Shown here in pieces: positions 20,132 to 29,774 of a stretch of DNA of 64,000 nucleotides. Each line of letters opens with the position of its first letter. Position 1 is the stretch's first letter. A program made the translations under genes and the position numbers. This stretch comes from Cruorifilaria tuberocauda (taxonomy: Eukaryota; Nematoda; Chromadorea; Rhabditida; Onchocercidae), in NCBI GenBank assembly GCA_013365365.1, contig JABVXU010000032.1, positions 124,001 through 188,000 of the forward strand, read 5' to 3'. The notes beneath the pieces are model-generated. The model did not search any database. It saw only the letters and a list, made by a program, of their open reading frames with translations, and was not told the origin of the DNA.

Positions 20132-20698
20132 ATGAAAAAAATAAAACTCGGAATACTAATTTCCGGTAGGGGATCTAATATGCAAGCCATAATAAGAGCA
20201 AGCCAAGATCGAAATTTTCCTGCAGAAGTTGTATGTATTATTGCAAATAACGATAGTGCAGGTGGCCTAAAAATAGCAAAGCAAGTAGGAATCTCATCAT
20301 TTCTTGTTAAGAATAAACCACTTGACATTGATAAAATTCATAAAATACTTATACAACATAAAGTTGATTTAATTTGCCTTGCTGGGTTTACGAGGATTTT
20401 AAAACCTGACTTCTTAAATAAATGGTATAACAAGGTTATAAATATTCATCCTTCTTTGCTTCCATCTTTTAAGGGCTTAAATGCTCAAGAGCAAGCTCTG
20501 AAGGCAGGTGTTAAAATCACAGGTTGTACTGTACATTATGTTACTCCTGAGGTTGATTCTGGAGCTATAATCGCTCAAACTGCTGTGCCAGTGCTACCAA
20601 ATGATAACGTTGTAAGCCTCTCGGGACGCATCCTAGCTGAAGAGCATAAATGCTACGTGGAAGCGGTAAGGTTAGTAGCAGAAAACATGAACTGTTAA
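20132..20698 (+). CDS. purN: Phosphoribosylglycinamide formyltransferase
   Basis: Transfers a formyl group from 10-formyl-THF to GAR. The 188-residue protein has the family start KLGILISGRGSNMQAI, the catalytic Asn104 and His106 in INIHPSLLPSF, and Asp142 in VTPEVDSGAIIAQ. It is slightly short of the usual 200 residues but complete. It converges on the M16 peptidase gene with a 2-nt gap. It is the fourth purine gene in the window, unlinked to the others, as expected for a rearranged symbiont chromosome. Confidence 0.95.
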   Translation: MKKIKLGILISGRGSNMQAIIRASQDRNFPAEVVCIIANNDSAGGLKIAKQVGISSFLVKNKPLDIDKIHKILIQHKVDLICLAGFTRILKPDFLNKWYNKVINIHPSLLPSFKGLNAQEQALKAGVKITGCTVHYVTPEVDSGAIIAQTAVPVLPNDNVVSLSGRILAEEHKCYVEAVRLVAENMNC

Positions 20699-20700
20699 CC

Positions 20701-22011
20701 TTAAATACTTCTCCCAACTTTTACAAAAAACAAATTTTTAGGATCCAGTAAAGAACTTGCTAATTTATTTACTTCTTCTAATTTAACTTCATTAATGATA
20801 TTTGCATAATTGTTTATGTAATTAATATTACGACCATTTATTTGCATGCTATCAAGCAGTATAGATATCTTTGTGTTATTGGATAAGAGGAAAGCGAAGT
20901 TGTTTATTAGACTAGCTTTTATATCCTCGAATAACTGTTTATCAATTCCTTGCTTTTTTGTTCTGCTCAGTATGTCTTTCACTACTGATATAGCTTTACT
21001 GGCAGTAGAACTATCAGTGCTTATAAACCCAGATATAACATTTCCATGTTTATTGGACACAATGCTCATATTAACATTGTATGTAATACCTAGGTTTTGC
21101 CTTAACTCTTTCATCATAACTGAATTTAGCCCAATACCACCAAGAGCATTAATTAAGATGACAGCTTTATAATAATCAGGATCTTCATAAGCTATCCCTT
21201 TTTGAGCAAAGAGTATTACACTCTGTGGTATATCCATAAAAATGTTCTCACTTTCTGTAGAATCGAAATCACTTTTTACAGGTATCTTTTTAACTTTCAG
21301 CCTTTTTGTTGGTAGCTTGGATAAATATTTATCAAGTAATGCACAAATTTCTTCTCTTTTTGTACAACCAACAACACTGATAACTATGTTATCTTTAGTG
21401 AGGTTATGCTTTGTATATGTTAAAATATCATCTCTAGTAATACTCATTATAGTATTAAAAGTTCCATATTCACTTTTTGAATAAGGGTGATTTTTAAATA
21501 AGAGCATATCCAGTTTTTTAGTAGCAATAAAGTAAGGATTTTTTTCGAGATTGTTGAAGTTGATTTTAGCTTTCTCAAAAATTCTATTTAATCCTGCGTG
21601 ATCGACTCTAGGGTTCGTTATAGCATCACTGAGCAATGAAATTGCATCTTCTAAGTTTTCAGATAAGGTGTTTAACGAAACTTTAAATGCTTCTAAGCTG
21701 GTGCTAAAACTTAAGTTTATTCCTTTATTTTCAAGCTTTCTCGCGAAATCTTTAGAATCATTTTTCCCTGCTCCTTCTTGAATCACGAGAGAAGTGAACC
21801 AAGTTAGCCCATATTTTCCTGCATCCTCATATGCATAACCTGCATCCTTAAATGATATACTTAACGAAACCTTTGGTAAATCACAATTTTTGACAAATAA
21901 AAACTTAAGTCCTTTATAAGTAGTAACTTCTTCTATATTTATGCTACCGCTTGCTTGTAAATTAAAACCTAGATAGAAAAAAAGTAGAAATATAAATTTA
22001 CTTATTTTCAT
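20701..22011 (-). CDS. M16-family peptidase-like subunit lacking the zinc motif
   Basis: Second member of a tandem M16 pair. The frame opens at 22041, but the ATG at 22011 gives a clean signal peptide (MKISKFIFLLFFYLGFNLQA), so 436 residues are called, overlapping the upstream gene by 14 nt. Two M16 halves are visible, but the HxxEH zinc motif is absent: the matching region reads GLTWFTSLVIQEG. In heterodimeric M16 peptidases the partner without zinc supplies the Arg/Tyr substrate site, and the C-terminal half with LGGIGLNSVMMKELRQNLG fits that role. Probably a periplasmic heterodimer with the upstream product. Confidence 0.85.
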   Translation of the reverse strand: MKISKFIFLLFFYLGFNLQASGSINIEEVTTYKGLKFLFVKNCDLPKVSLSISFKDAGYAYEDAGKYGLTWFTSLVIQEGAGKNDSKDFARKLENKGINLSFSTSLEAFKVSLNTLSENLEDAISLLSDAITNPRVDHAGLNRIFEKAKINFNNLEKNPYFIATKKLDMLLFKNHPYSKSEYGTFNTIMSITRDDILTYTKHNLTKDNIVISVVGCTKREEICALLDKYLSKLPTKRLKVKKIPVKSDFDSTESENIFMDIPQSVILFAQKGIAYEDPDYYKAVILINALGGIGLNSVMMKELRQNLGITYNVNMSIVSNKHGNVISGFISTDSSTASKAISVVKDILSRTKKQGIDKQLFEDIKASLINNFAFLLSNNTKISILLDSMQINGRNINYINNYANIINEVKLEEVNKLASSLLDPKNLFFVKVGRSI

Positions 22012-23338
22012 TATAACCCTCTTTTGAGAGCAAACGACCAATTAGTTTATTACCAGAAAAAATAGTCCGAACTTTGCTATTTATGTCGTCTAAATCAACA
22101 TCTTTAATTTTGCTGCATGAGATGTCTATTTCATTAAGTGGAATGCCAAGTGCTAGATGTGGTATGTAAAACATTGCTATATTAGTTAAGTCGGATAGCT
22201 TATCGAATTGTGCTGATTTGTATTTAAATTTTGCACTTTGTAGTTCTTCATTTGTTATACCTTCAGAAATAAAACTGCTAATAGCATTAGCTAGCTCTCT
22301 TTCGATGAGGTCTAACTTCATCCCATTTTTTGGAATTATTTCAATGTCAACGTAACCATCCCCGAAAACTAAACCATTATAGTATGCATTTACTGAAATT
22401 GCAATGCCTTTATTTAAAACTAGATCTTCATATAGCTTACTGGACTTCCCTCCTCCTAGAATGTTAACTGCTAAATCAACAGTAAAAATTTCATCTATTT
22501 TCTTAAATAAGGGAACATGATAGCGAAAGTACAAAATAGGTTCTTTCACTTCAGTACTTTCTAAAGTTACCGATAAATCTGCGCTATGTACTTGATCTTG
22601 ATTTGGGTAATATCTAATTACAGGCTTAGCTTTAATTTTCCCATATTTTTCTTTTGCCAATCTAACTACTTCGTCAAATTCTGCATCTCCAACAACCATC
22701 AGTATTGCATTATTTGGGTGGTAATAATTGTTGTGAAACCTTAGTATGTCGTTTCTATTGTAAGTTTTTATATCACTCTCCCATCCAATAATAGATTTAC
22801 CATAACCGGCACGGTAAAATGCACTGTTCATTTCTTCCAACAATAAGTTGTTAGGATGATTATCAAATCTCATTTTCCTTTCTTCTAATACAATATTTTT
22901 TTCTCTATCTATTTTATCTTGAGTAACGTTAAAATTATCCATTCTATCTGCTTCAACTTCCATTATTAATGGTAAATCTTTTCTAAAAGCTAATTCATAG
23001 TAACATGTGTATTCCCTGGTAGTAAATGCATTAAATTGCGCTCCAATGCTGCTCATGATTGATTTTATATCTTTAAATTTTCCTGTGGTTTCAAACATCA
23101 AATGTTCAAAGTAATGTGCTAATCCTGCTTTACCGATTGGATCATCAATCCCTCCAACTTTATATATTACTGCATGTAATACAGCTGGAGTTCGATGATA
23201 AGGTACAAAATAGATATCTAATCCATTACTTAGCTTAGTATATTTTAGGCTGTATTCTATATTTGAAGCCTTTAATGGGGCTGAGTAGTGGAAAAAAAAC
23301 ATAGATAATACAAATAAGCTAAAAATCTTGTGAAGCAT
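21998..23338 (-). CDS. M16-family zinc metallopeptidase, catalytic subunit
   Basis: A 446-residue protein with an N-terminal signal peptide (MLHKIFSLFVLSMFFFHYSA). The inverted zinc motif HYFEH is intact in GLAHYFEHLMFE, and the third ligand Glu lies in NIVLEERKMRFD. The C-terminal M16 domain (ILGGGKSSKLYEDLV) is present. Likely a periplasmic processing or scavenging peptidase acting with the inactive-type partner encoded immediately downstream. It is followed by that gene with a 14-nt overlap, suggesting translational coupling. Substrate unknown. Confidence 0.92.
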   Translation of the reverse strand: MLHKIFSLFVLSMFFFHYSAPLKASNIEYSLKYTKLSNGLDIYFVPYHRTPAVLHAVIYKVGGIDDPIGKAGLAHYFEHLMFETTGKFKDIKSIMSSIGAQFNAFTTREYTCYYELAFRKDLPLIMEVEADRMDNFNVTQDKIDREKNIVLEERKMRFDNHPNNLLLEEMNSAFYRAGYGKSIIGWESDIKTYNRNDILRFHNNYYHPNNAILMVVGDAEFDEVVRLAKEKYGKIKAKPVIRYYPNQDQVHSADLSVTLESTEVKEPILYFRYHVPLFKKIDEIFTVDLAVNILGGGKSSKLYEDLVLNKGIAISVNAYYNGLVFGDGYVDIEIIPKNGMKLDLIERELANAISSFISEGITNEELQSAKFKYKSAQFDKLSDLTNIAMFYIPHLALGIPLNEIDISCSKIKDVDLDDINSKVRTIFSGNKLIGRLLSKEGYNENK

Positions 23339-23373
23339 TATTCTAAACCTAATAGATTGAACATAAGAGTATT

Positions 23374-23850
23374 TTACATATTGTTCTGTTTGGAAATAAG
23401 CCTATCATGTAGGTACCATCTATATAACAATATAAACATTCCACAGGTTATATATATGTCAGCCAAATTAAAAGTTGGCCAGTACCAATTGCCAACATGA
23501 AAACATATAAAGTCATATACAGCTCCCCAATAGATTCTGTCTGCTACATTCCCGATTGCTCCACTAACCATCAAGGAAAGGCTAAAATAGGTTAACTTAT
23601 CGTTGGACTTATGTATCAAATATGTAAGTATGCTAATTATTGATATTGAAAATATTGAAAAGAAGAAATCGCTATACGGCAAAGTACTAAACATTCCAAA
23701 ACTAATTCCAGAATTCCATATTTCAACTAATTTCATAAAGCTAGTAACTTCAATTACCTCTCCTTCGTTAATTAATGAATTTATGTACAATTTGCTTACC
23801 TGGTCAGATGATACCATAATTAATATGATAATTAAGCATAATTTTTTCAT
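23374..23850 (-). CDS. lspA: Lipoprotein signal peptidase II
   Basis: Inner-membrane aspartic protease that removes signal peptides from lipidated prolipoproteins. The 158-residue protein has four hydrophobic segments. Both catalytic aspartates are visible: Asp104 in GAIGNVADRIYWG and Asp131 in TFNLADIYITCG; SSDQVSK near the N terminus and WNSGISFGMFS are also typical. Its start overlaps the ribF stop by 4 nt; this ribF-lspA pairing is common in bacteria. Confidence 0.95.
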   Translation of the reverse strand: MKKLCLIIILIMVSSDQVSKLYINSLINEGEVIEVTSFMKLVEIWNSGISFGMFSTLPYSDFFFSIFSISIISILTYLIHKSNDKLTYFSLSLMVSGAIGNVADRIYWGAVYDFICFHVGNWYWPTFNLADIYITCGMFILLYRWYLHDRLISKQNNM

Positions 23851-24779
23851 AAATTTGCCTTCAACTGGTAAGCCTCAAGTATGTCATGATTTATTTGTTT
23901 TGTTAATTCATCAATACTATGGAATCTTTTTTCTGGCCTAATAAATTTTAAAAGTTGTACATTCACCTTATGATCATATACATCCTCATTAAAGTCGAAT
24001 ATGTGCATTTCTGCTATAGGCTTTTTCAAGTCGTTAAATGTAGGCCTCATGCCGATGTTAACAACTCCATATAGCCAATTTGGGTTATTGTCAGAAAATG
24101 CTGCCTTAGCATAATATGTACCAAACTTTGGTTTAATCATACAATCTTCTATTGTAATATTTATGGTTGGAAACCCTATTTTCCTACCTCTGTATGCACC
24201 TTTTGTCACAACACTAGAAATTTGATAGGCCCTGCCAAGTAACTTATTAGCAGATTCTATTTTACCTCTTTGTATGCACTCCCTAACTAAAGAAGAGGAA
24301 CATAGTTCTCCATCAATCATTAATGGGGCTAGTTTAGTTAAAGAATACCCATGTATTTCAGAATATTTCCTTAAAGTTAATGCATTGCCCAATCTTTTAT
24401 AACCGAAAGTGCAGTTCTCTCCAACAACTATATGTTTTGCTCCATATCTATCTATCAAAATTTTACTAATGAAGTCATCAAAATTTACTTGAGCGAAATC
24501 TTCATCAAAATCGATAATATATAAGTAATCTATGCTGTAGCTTCTGATTAGTTCTTCTTTATATTCTTGACTTATTAATCTGAAATTATTTTTGTTAAGT
24601 AAAACAGTTGATGTATGAGGTTCAAAAGTTAAAATTGCGGATGGCAATTTTCTTTCCTGAGATATCTTTTTTAGAGAAGAAATTACAAACTCATGTCCTA
24701 AATGTATGCCATCAAAATTTCCAAAAGTTAATGCTATATCACTCTTTGTCACTTGGTCACAGTTATAAATAACTTTCAT
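23847..24779 (-). CDS. ribF: Bifunctional riboflavin kinase / FAD synthetase
   Basis: Makes FMN and FAD from riboflavin. The 310 residues contain an N-terminal nucleotidyltransferase (FGNFDGIHLGHEFVI, about 21-35; CSSSLVRECIQRG near 161) and a C-terminal flavokinase (GAYRGRKIGFPTINI, VVNIGMRPTF). Filarial Wolbachia are thought to provision riboflavin or FAD; this gene is the activating step only, and no riboflavin biosynthesis gene occurs here. It is coupled to lspA by a 4-nt overlap. Confidence 0.95.
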   Translation of the reverse strand: MKVIYNCDQVTKSDIALTFGNFDGIHLGHEFVISSLKKISQERKLPSAILTFEPHTSTVLLNKNNFRLISQEYKEELIRSYSIDYLYIIDFDEDFAQVNFDDFISKILIDRYGAKHIVVGENCTFGYKRLGNALTLRKYSEIHGYSLTKLAPLMIDGELCSSSLVRECIQRGKIESANKLLGRAYQISSVVTKGAYRGRKIGFPTINITIEDCMIKPKFGTYYAKAAFSDNNPNWLYGVVNIGMRPTFNDLKKPIAEMHIFDFNEDVYDHKVNVQLLKFIRPEKRFHSIDELTKQINHDILEAYQLKANL

Positions 24780-24843
24780 ATAACTTGATGTTATAAATAT
24801 TTCTTATATAATAGCTATATTTTATGAACTACGGAGATAAATT

Positions 24844-25212
24844 GTGAAAGATCCTAAAAGAAAAGTTGTAATATATGTGAAGCAGAACTGCCAGTTCTGC
24901 AAGAAAGCAAAAGAACTGCTGGATAAAAAAGGAGTAGAGTATAAAGAAATTGATGTGCTCGAAAATTTAGATCTGTTTGATGGTATAAAATCAAAATACA
25001 ATGTTAAAACAGTTCCGCAGATCTTTATTAACGATGAAAATGGTAATTATATATACCATATTGCTGGATATGATAAGTTGGCAGATCTTGAGAAAGAAGG
25101 AAAGTTAGATGATATGATAAATAATAGCAAAAATCATATTGATGCTACACCATATACAGGTGACAATTATGAGTATGAAGAGTCTGTTATGCCAGACGAT
25201 AATTTTATGTAA
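24844..25212 (+). CDS. Glutaredoxin with acidic C-terminal tail
   Basis: A 122-residue thiol-disulfide oxidoreductase. The dithiol active site is Cys16-Gln-Phe-Cys19 in KQNCQFCKKAKELL; TVPQIFINDENGNYIYHIAGYDKL supplies the cis-Pro and glutathione-binding region. It is longer than a usual glutaredoxin 3 (about 85 residues) by an acidic tail of some 35 residues without recognisable domain. The start is GTG 24844 after GGAG at about 24835. It is divergent from ribF. Confidence 0.9.
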   Translation: MKDPKRKVVIYVKQNCQFCKKAKELLDKKGVEYKEIDVLENLDLFDGIKSKYNVKTVPQIFINDENGNYIYHIAGYDKLADLEKEGKLDDMINNSKNHIDATPYTGDNYEYEESVMPDDNFM

Positions 25213-25337
25213 TATATTATTACACTTTTATTGTTACTTATTGCATAAGTGAAAAAATTTGTATGCTTGCTTAAGCTATTTTTAATGAGTTGAAAATATA
25301 ATTCATTATTAGATTGGGTTTTTGGTGGGCAAGAGCT

Positions 25338-26207
25338 ATGAGAAATATTTCAATTCTTAACAAGAATTTAATTAGTATCGAGCTGGTTAATAAACGAGAT
25401 TTAGAAAATTTCATCAAAATTTTCACAGTACTTGATAAATATATAGCAGCAAAAACGCTTTTTGCAGAAGAAGTAAAGATTGAATATAGTCAACGTGACA
25501 GCACACAGGTTGTTAATTTGCTAAAAAGCTCAGGTTTCATGTATTATGATATTGAAAATATACTGCATCATTTGAGTAAACATGGAGTAAGAATACCGGG
25601 CAGTGTTATAGCGTGTGCTCTCTTTTCTGCATATAACAACGAACTTGAAGCTAAGGATATAGCATTTTCCCTTTTCGAAGGATTTCCACAATTCAATATT
25701 AGAATAAATAAAAACGTCTTCATAATAACTCCTATGAATGAAAAAAATTTGGAGTTGAATTCACAAAATAGCAAAATGTTTATAAGATCATTAAAAAGTG
25801 AAAAAGGTATGTACGATTGTATAGTTAAAGAAAATACTATTAATATAGTAGCCCACTCTGAAATGCATTTGGTTATAAATTCTATTGTAGGGTTACTGAT
25901 AGAGTCTTGCTTTCTAACACAAGGAGAAGAAGTAAAACTCAAAAAAAGGCTAGAACAACTTGCTTTTAAAGATCGAGCTTTTGTTGAGTATTTTAGCATA
26001 AAAACTATAAATAAGTATCCACATGATCATCCTTTGAGGAAATATAAAAACCTTACTAAATGTATAGAAAATATTTTGTATAATTTTGTAAAGAATGAAA
26101 ATAGTCAATTTGTTGTAGAGCAGCTGAGTAGGTTAAGCTTAGATGTTTCTCCTGATACTCCGAGAGTTATTACAAAAACTATAGATAAGCTTATTAAGTT
26201 CCATTGA
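25338..26207 (+). CDS. Conserved-looking protein of unknown function
   Basis: A 289-residue soluble protein (the frame extends to a TTG at 25314, but ATG 25338 is the better start). I recognise no family. No signal peptide or membrane segment is visible. The sequence is balanced in composition, with coding-like codon use across the entire frame, so it is real. The C-terminal half (about 190-285) is alpha-helical and rich in Lys/Glu/Leu. It ends 45 nt before the convergent, frameshifted glycosylase gene. Probably Anaplasmataceae-specific. Confidence 0.65.
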   Translation: MRNISILNKNLISIELVNKRDLENFIKIFTVLDKYIAAKTLFAEEVKIEYSQRDSTQVVNLLKSSGFMYYDIENILHHLSKHGVRIPGSVIACALFSAYNNELEAKDIAFSLFEGFPQFNIRINKNVFIITPMNEKNLELNSQNSKMFIRSLKSEKGMYDCIVKENTINIVAHSEMHLVINSIVGLLIESCFLTQGEEVKLKKRLEQLAFKDRAFVEYFSIKTINKYPHDHPLRKYKNLTKCIENILYNFVKNENSQFVVEQLSRLSLDVSPDTPRVITKTIDKLIKFH

Positions 26208-26252
26208 GATATTTTTATATTATTAATATGGATATTAATACTAACAACAAAG

Positions 26253-26760
26253 TTAAAAACTCTTAAATCTCCAAAATTTCTCTTTACCTTTACTAATCCC
26301 AATTCTTGGAGTACAAACGTAATTTGGTTTTAAGTGAGATTCGTAGATACAAAATTCATGGCTTATAGTAAGATCTTTTTTATTGTGTTCTTTTGTAATT
26401 TTTAATTTTTTACATAATATTCCTGGCCCATTTAGATTTTCCTCAAGCGGTTTGATAAGCTTCAATCCTCGTATTAACACTGCAGCTGGAAATCCTTCCG
26501 TTTCTGTTACGATATTTAAACAGTAATATATTCCATATATAAGATATACATATGAAAACCCAGGGGGGACCAAACATTACTGAGGTTCGATTAGTATAGC
26601 CTTTTACAGCATGACAAGCTGGGTCATCCATTCCTATATAGGCTTCAACTTCAGTGATTACTCCATAAAAGCTAGCAAGTTTTAATACTTTCCCCAATAA
26701 CTCTCCAGCAATAATCAAGGTAGGCTGCTCGTAGAAATTTCTTGGCATTATATTATTCAT
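26253..26760 (-). pseudogene. 3-methyladenine DNA glycosylase (AAG/MPG), frameshifted in a C6 tract
   Basis: Base-excision repair glycosylase of the AAG type. The N-terminal frame (26760 down to about 26565) has ELLGKVL, ITEVEAYIGMDDPACHA and [10 protein letters not shown]. The matching continuation [19 protein letters not shown], and the C-terminal domain with [12 protein letters not shown], lie in another frame. The switch is at a six-C tract (plus-strand G6 at 26563-26568), where one C fewer would give the expected GPPG. Both halves are otherwise clean, so the break is recent, a sequencing artefact, or compensated by slippage. Confidence 0.85.
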
Positions 26761-27100
26761 TATATGAAATAGTTACTTACATTTGTAAGTAACTATACTG
26801 TTTTATTTCCTATTAGTTAATATAGGACATGCATCTTTGAGAGATATAGATTAATATTCTTATATTTTATATATCTATCATTTTTTTAAAGATGTTACTA
26901 ACTTTGGTTAGTAGTACTTCTTTATTGTAATTGATGTTTATCATTATTCACTGTCTAAAAGGAAAGATGCTTTTTTGATCAATTTAAACTGCCTTCTAAG
27001 AAAGCTCTTTTACTATAGTGCACTGCTAGACCTTTAGTTTTGTTATTAACTCTGGAGCAGGTGCATTTTCTTGAGTTCTTAAATCTTATCTGGCATATAC
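26761..27100. other. Intergenic stretch with hairpin next to the glycosylase start
   Basis: The region between ruvB and the glycosylase gene carries a perfect hairpin at 26767-26794, listed separately. The rest is AT-rich and shows no gene. Confidence 0.5.
26767..26794. repeat. Perfect 12-bp hairpin, 4-nt loop
   Basis: ATAGTTACTTAC and GTAAGTAACTAT flank an ATTT loop without mismatch. It lies 6 nt upstream of the glycosylase ATG on the minus strand, where it could occlude the ribosome site, or on the plus strand act as a bidirectional terminator-like structure (a T-rich run follows). Confidence 0.6.
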
Positions 27101-28087
27101 TCATGTATTAGATTGGAGGCTTAAGTACTCTTCTGCTTGGTTGGTTAGAACTCGTCCTCTTGCTGTGCGCTTTACGAAACTGATTTTTATCAGGTAAGGT
27201 TCTATTATCTCTTCGATATTACCGCTACACTCAGATAATGCAATTGATATGGTATCAATTCCAACTGGTCCTGAAGTATTGAATAGAAATTTTAAGTAAT
27301 CTATATCCAATTTATTTAATCCCATTTTATCTATGCCTAATTTTGATAGCGCAGAATCAGCAACTTCGTAAGTAATTTTTTTATCATCTTCTGTTTCAAC
27401 AAAATCCCTTATTCTTCTGAGTAATCTTAAAGCAATCCTTGGAGTGCCACGTGCACGGTGAGCAATTTCTTGAATTGCATCGTTTGTAATTTCTACAGAA
27501 AGAACTCTTGCACCTCTTTTTATGATATCACCAAGTTCTTCAGAAGGATAAAACTCTAGGTGCAAAGGAATGCCAAAGCGATCCCTAAGCGGTGTGGAAA
27601 GCAATCCAAGACGTGTTGTTGCCCCAATTAATGTAAATGGTGGTAGATCTATCCTGAGAGTGCGAGTAGATGGACCTTCTCCTACTAATACGTCTAGACA
27701 AAAATCTTCCATAGCGACGTATAAAACTTCTTCAACACTGTGGTTTAATCTATGAATTTCGTCTATAAATAGAATGTCTTTTGCATTTAAAGTAGTAAGA
27801 ACTGCAGCTAAATCTCCAGCTTTGTTGAGTAAAGGACCAGAGGTTGCACGAAAACTGACCCTTAATTCTTTGGAAACGATCTGTGCTAAGGTTGTTTTGC
27901 CAAGTCCTGGGGGACCATACAATAGAATGTGATCCAAGGCTTCAGTTCTTGTCTGTGCAGCGTTTATAAACACTCTTAAATTTTGTATTAAGCCTTTTTG
28001 TCCTGTAAAATCTTCAAGCCTCTCAGGTCTGATATTTAAATTAAGCGCGTTTTCAGCGTACTCTTTATTGCATGACATCAATTTCAT
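27101..28087 (-). CDS. ruvB: Holliday junction branch-migration ATPase
   Basis: AAA+ motor that drives branch migration with RuvA during recombination. The 328-residue protein has the N-terminal [11 protein letters not shown], Walker [11 protein letters not shown] (about 57-66), Walker [10 protein letters not shown], sensor 1 TLIGATTR and the arginine-finger region LRDRFG. The C-terminal winged helix is present. It overlaps ruvA by 4 nt (the ATGA type), so the two are coupled. No ruvC is in the window. Confidence 0.97.
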   Translation of the reverse strand: MKLMSCNKEYAENALNLNIRPERLEDFTGQKGLIQNLRVFINAAQTRTEALDHILLYGPPGLGKTTLAQIVSKELRVSFRATSGPLLNKAGDLAAVLTTLNAKDILFIDEIHRLNHSVEEVLYVAMEDFCLDVLVGEGPSTRTLRIDLPPFTLIGATTRLGLLSTPLRDRFGIPLHLEFYPSEELGDIIKRGARVLSVEITNDAIQEIAHRARGTPRIALRLLRRIRDFVETEDDKKITYEVADSALSKLGIDKMGLNKLDIDYLKFLFNTSGPVGIDTISIALSECSGNIEEIIEPYLIKISFVKRTARGRVLTNQAEEYLSLQSNT

Positions 28088-28662
28088 AATGTTGAGAGCT
28101 CCTTAAGGGCCATACAAATAATATCACTGGTATCAAGGGTTGGTGACTTATCTTGTATTTTTTTTATTGCATCATACGCTTTTATTTTTTTATATCCAAG
28201 ATTGATTAGAGCTGAAACAGCATCTTCTTTGATTGTATGTAAGTTGTTATTATTTATCCTTAATTTATCTACTTTATCGCTTAATTCAGTAATGATTCGA
28301 TTTATGAGTTTCAAGCCGAGACCACTCATTTTGAGAGCTGATTTATCTTCACTGATGACTGCTAAAAACAGCTGATCCGGAGTTAGTTTACTCAAAATTG
28401 AAATTGCAGTCCTATAGCTAACACCACTCACTTTAACTAGCAAACGTAAGCACTGCTGTTCTTCTTTGCTGATAAAGCCATATAGTTGAGTAATGCTTTC
28501 TCTATTTAAGTAAGTTTCGATAAACAATTTTATTTTGCTTCCAATGGAGCATATACTCAATGTTTTAATTGAAAGATATACTACATATCCAACATCGTTT
28601 ACATTTAATATTATGTGATCACTGTAAATTTCATCAACTATCCCGTTTAAACTTCCTATCAT
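28084..28662 (-). CDS. ruvA: Holliday junction DNA helicase subunit RuvA
   Basis: Binds the four-way junction and loads RuvB. The 192-residue protein starts with [12 protein letters not shown] and has the OB-fold, then the helix-hairpin-helix region ([32 protein letters not shown]), and a C-terminal RuvB-contacting domain ([12 protein letters not shown]). The GVG/GIG motifs are slightly diverged. It is the first gene of the ruvAB unit; no promoter-like element was obvious in the decayed region upstream. Confidence 0.95.
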   Translation of the reverse strand: MIGSLNGIVDEIYSDHIILNVNDVGYVVYLSIKTLSICSIGSKIKLFIETYLNRESITQLYGFISKEEQQCLRLLVKVSGVSYRTAISILSKLTPDQLFLAVISEDKSALKMSGLGLKLINRIITELSDKVDKLRINNNNLHTIKEDAVSALINLGYKKIKAYDAIKKIQDKSPTLDTSDIICMALKELSTL

Positions 28663-29774
28663 TTTTGACTCTATATGAGAGTTTAGTTTAAAAACTTCTG
28701 AATACTAGGTCAAGTGTTGATCTCATGATATTTACATTCTTACTTTACCATTCAAGCATTTTTCTTTGTCACTCATATCTCTTCTATGTTAGATTAATTT
28801 CTCTATAAATTATCTCTTAGTTCTTTGAGATGTTATCTCAGTGCGTCTATAGGATCAGAAAAATCCTAATATTGAGATCAAGCAAAACTTGATTTTAACT
28901 AAATTGTGGAACTGTGCAATTGAAAGCTAAACTGCATTATGCGCTAAATGGCACTCCCCTAGTATTGTAAGTAGTTTCTTGCTTAACTCAGTTAATTATC
29001 TTACATTCTTTTATTATTTACTAGAAGAGTAGTGTAAAAGATTGGTAAATGGTTATTTACTTTACTTAAAGCGACGTTTCACACTGTTTTTAAAACGATA
29101 AATCAAAGTTAAAAATAATGAAGTTTCAAAGCTTAGTCAATATTCTAGAGCACTAAATGGATTATAATAAGGCATTTATGAGTGGTATTATTTTTTTATT
29201 TGTTATAGAGAATATGTTTGCCAAGATTGGGATGGGAAAGAACTTGTAATAAAAATTAATGAGAAGATTAGTGTTTCTTGAAGAAGATATGGTTAGATTA
29301 TCTTGCACTTGACTGTGCCTGACACACCTTTTGGAGGTGCTATAAATAAGATTTAATTTAACTTTAAAAGTAAAGAGAATTATTAATCAGTTTTATATAA
29401 TCTATGTTCTTCAACTAAAGTGCTTTATTCAATTGATGGTTATACCCATGATGGAAATAAAGATGAAAGTATGAAACTTTCGTAGGAAGATTGAATAGGG
29501 CAAAAGTTTTTTTTGAGTGATACTGAGATATAAATACTTTAATTATTTAAATAACTTAAGTTGGAAATATCATAATAGGCAAGCAAACCTGACAAGGTAC
29601 ATTGATAATGTCAAAGATGAGAAATTGGACCTATAGTTATGCTAGTAGTAGAATTTACTATTAAGAAACGTGCATATCTGTTGTTGACCTAAAGTATCTA
29701 TAACCCTATTTATAGCATTCAGATAATAAAAGATACCATGGTAATGCTTTTTGTGTTAGATATAATTGGTATTA
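28663..29774. other. 1.1-kb decayed intergenic stretch
   Basis: No intact frame of more than about 40 codons, no RNA gene. Short coding-like patches around 29210-29350 are interrupted by several stops and belong to no family I recognise. A small inverted repeat (ATCAAG/CTTGAT) lies near 28878-28895. Confidence 0.45.
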
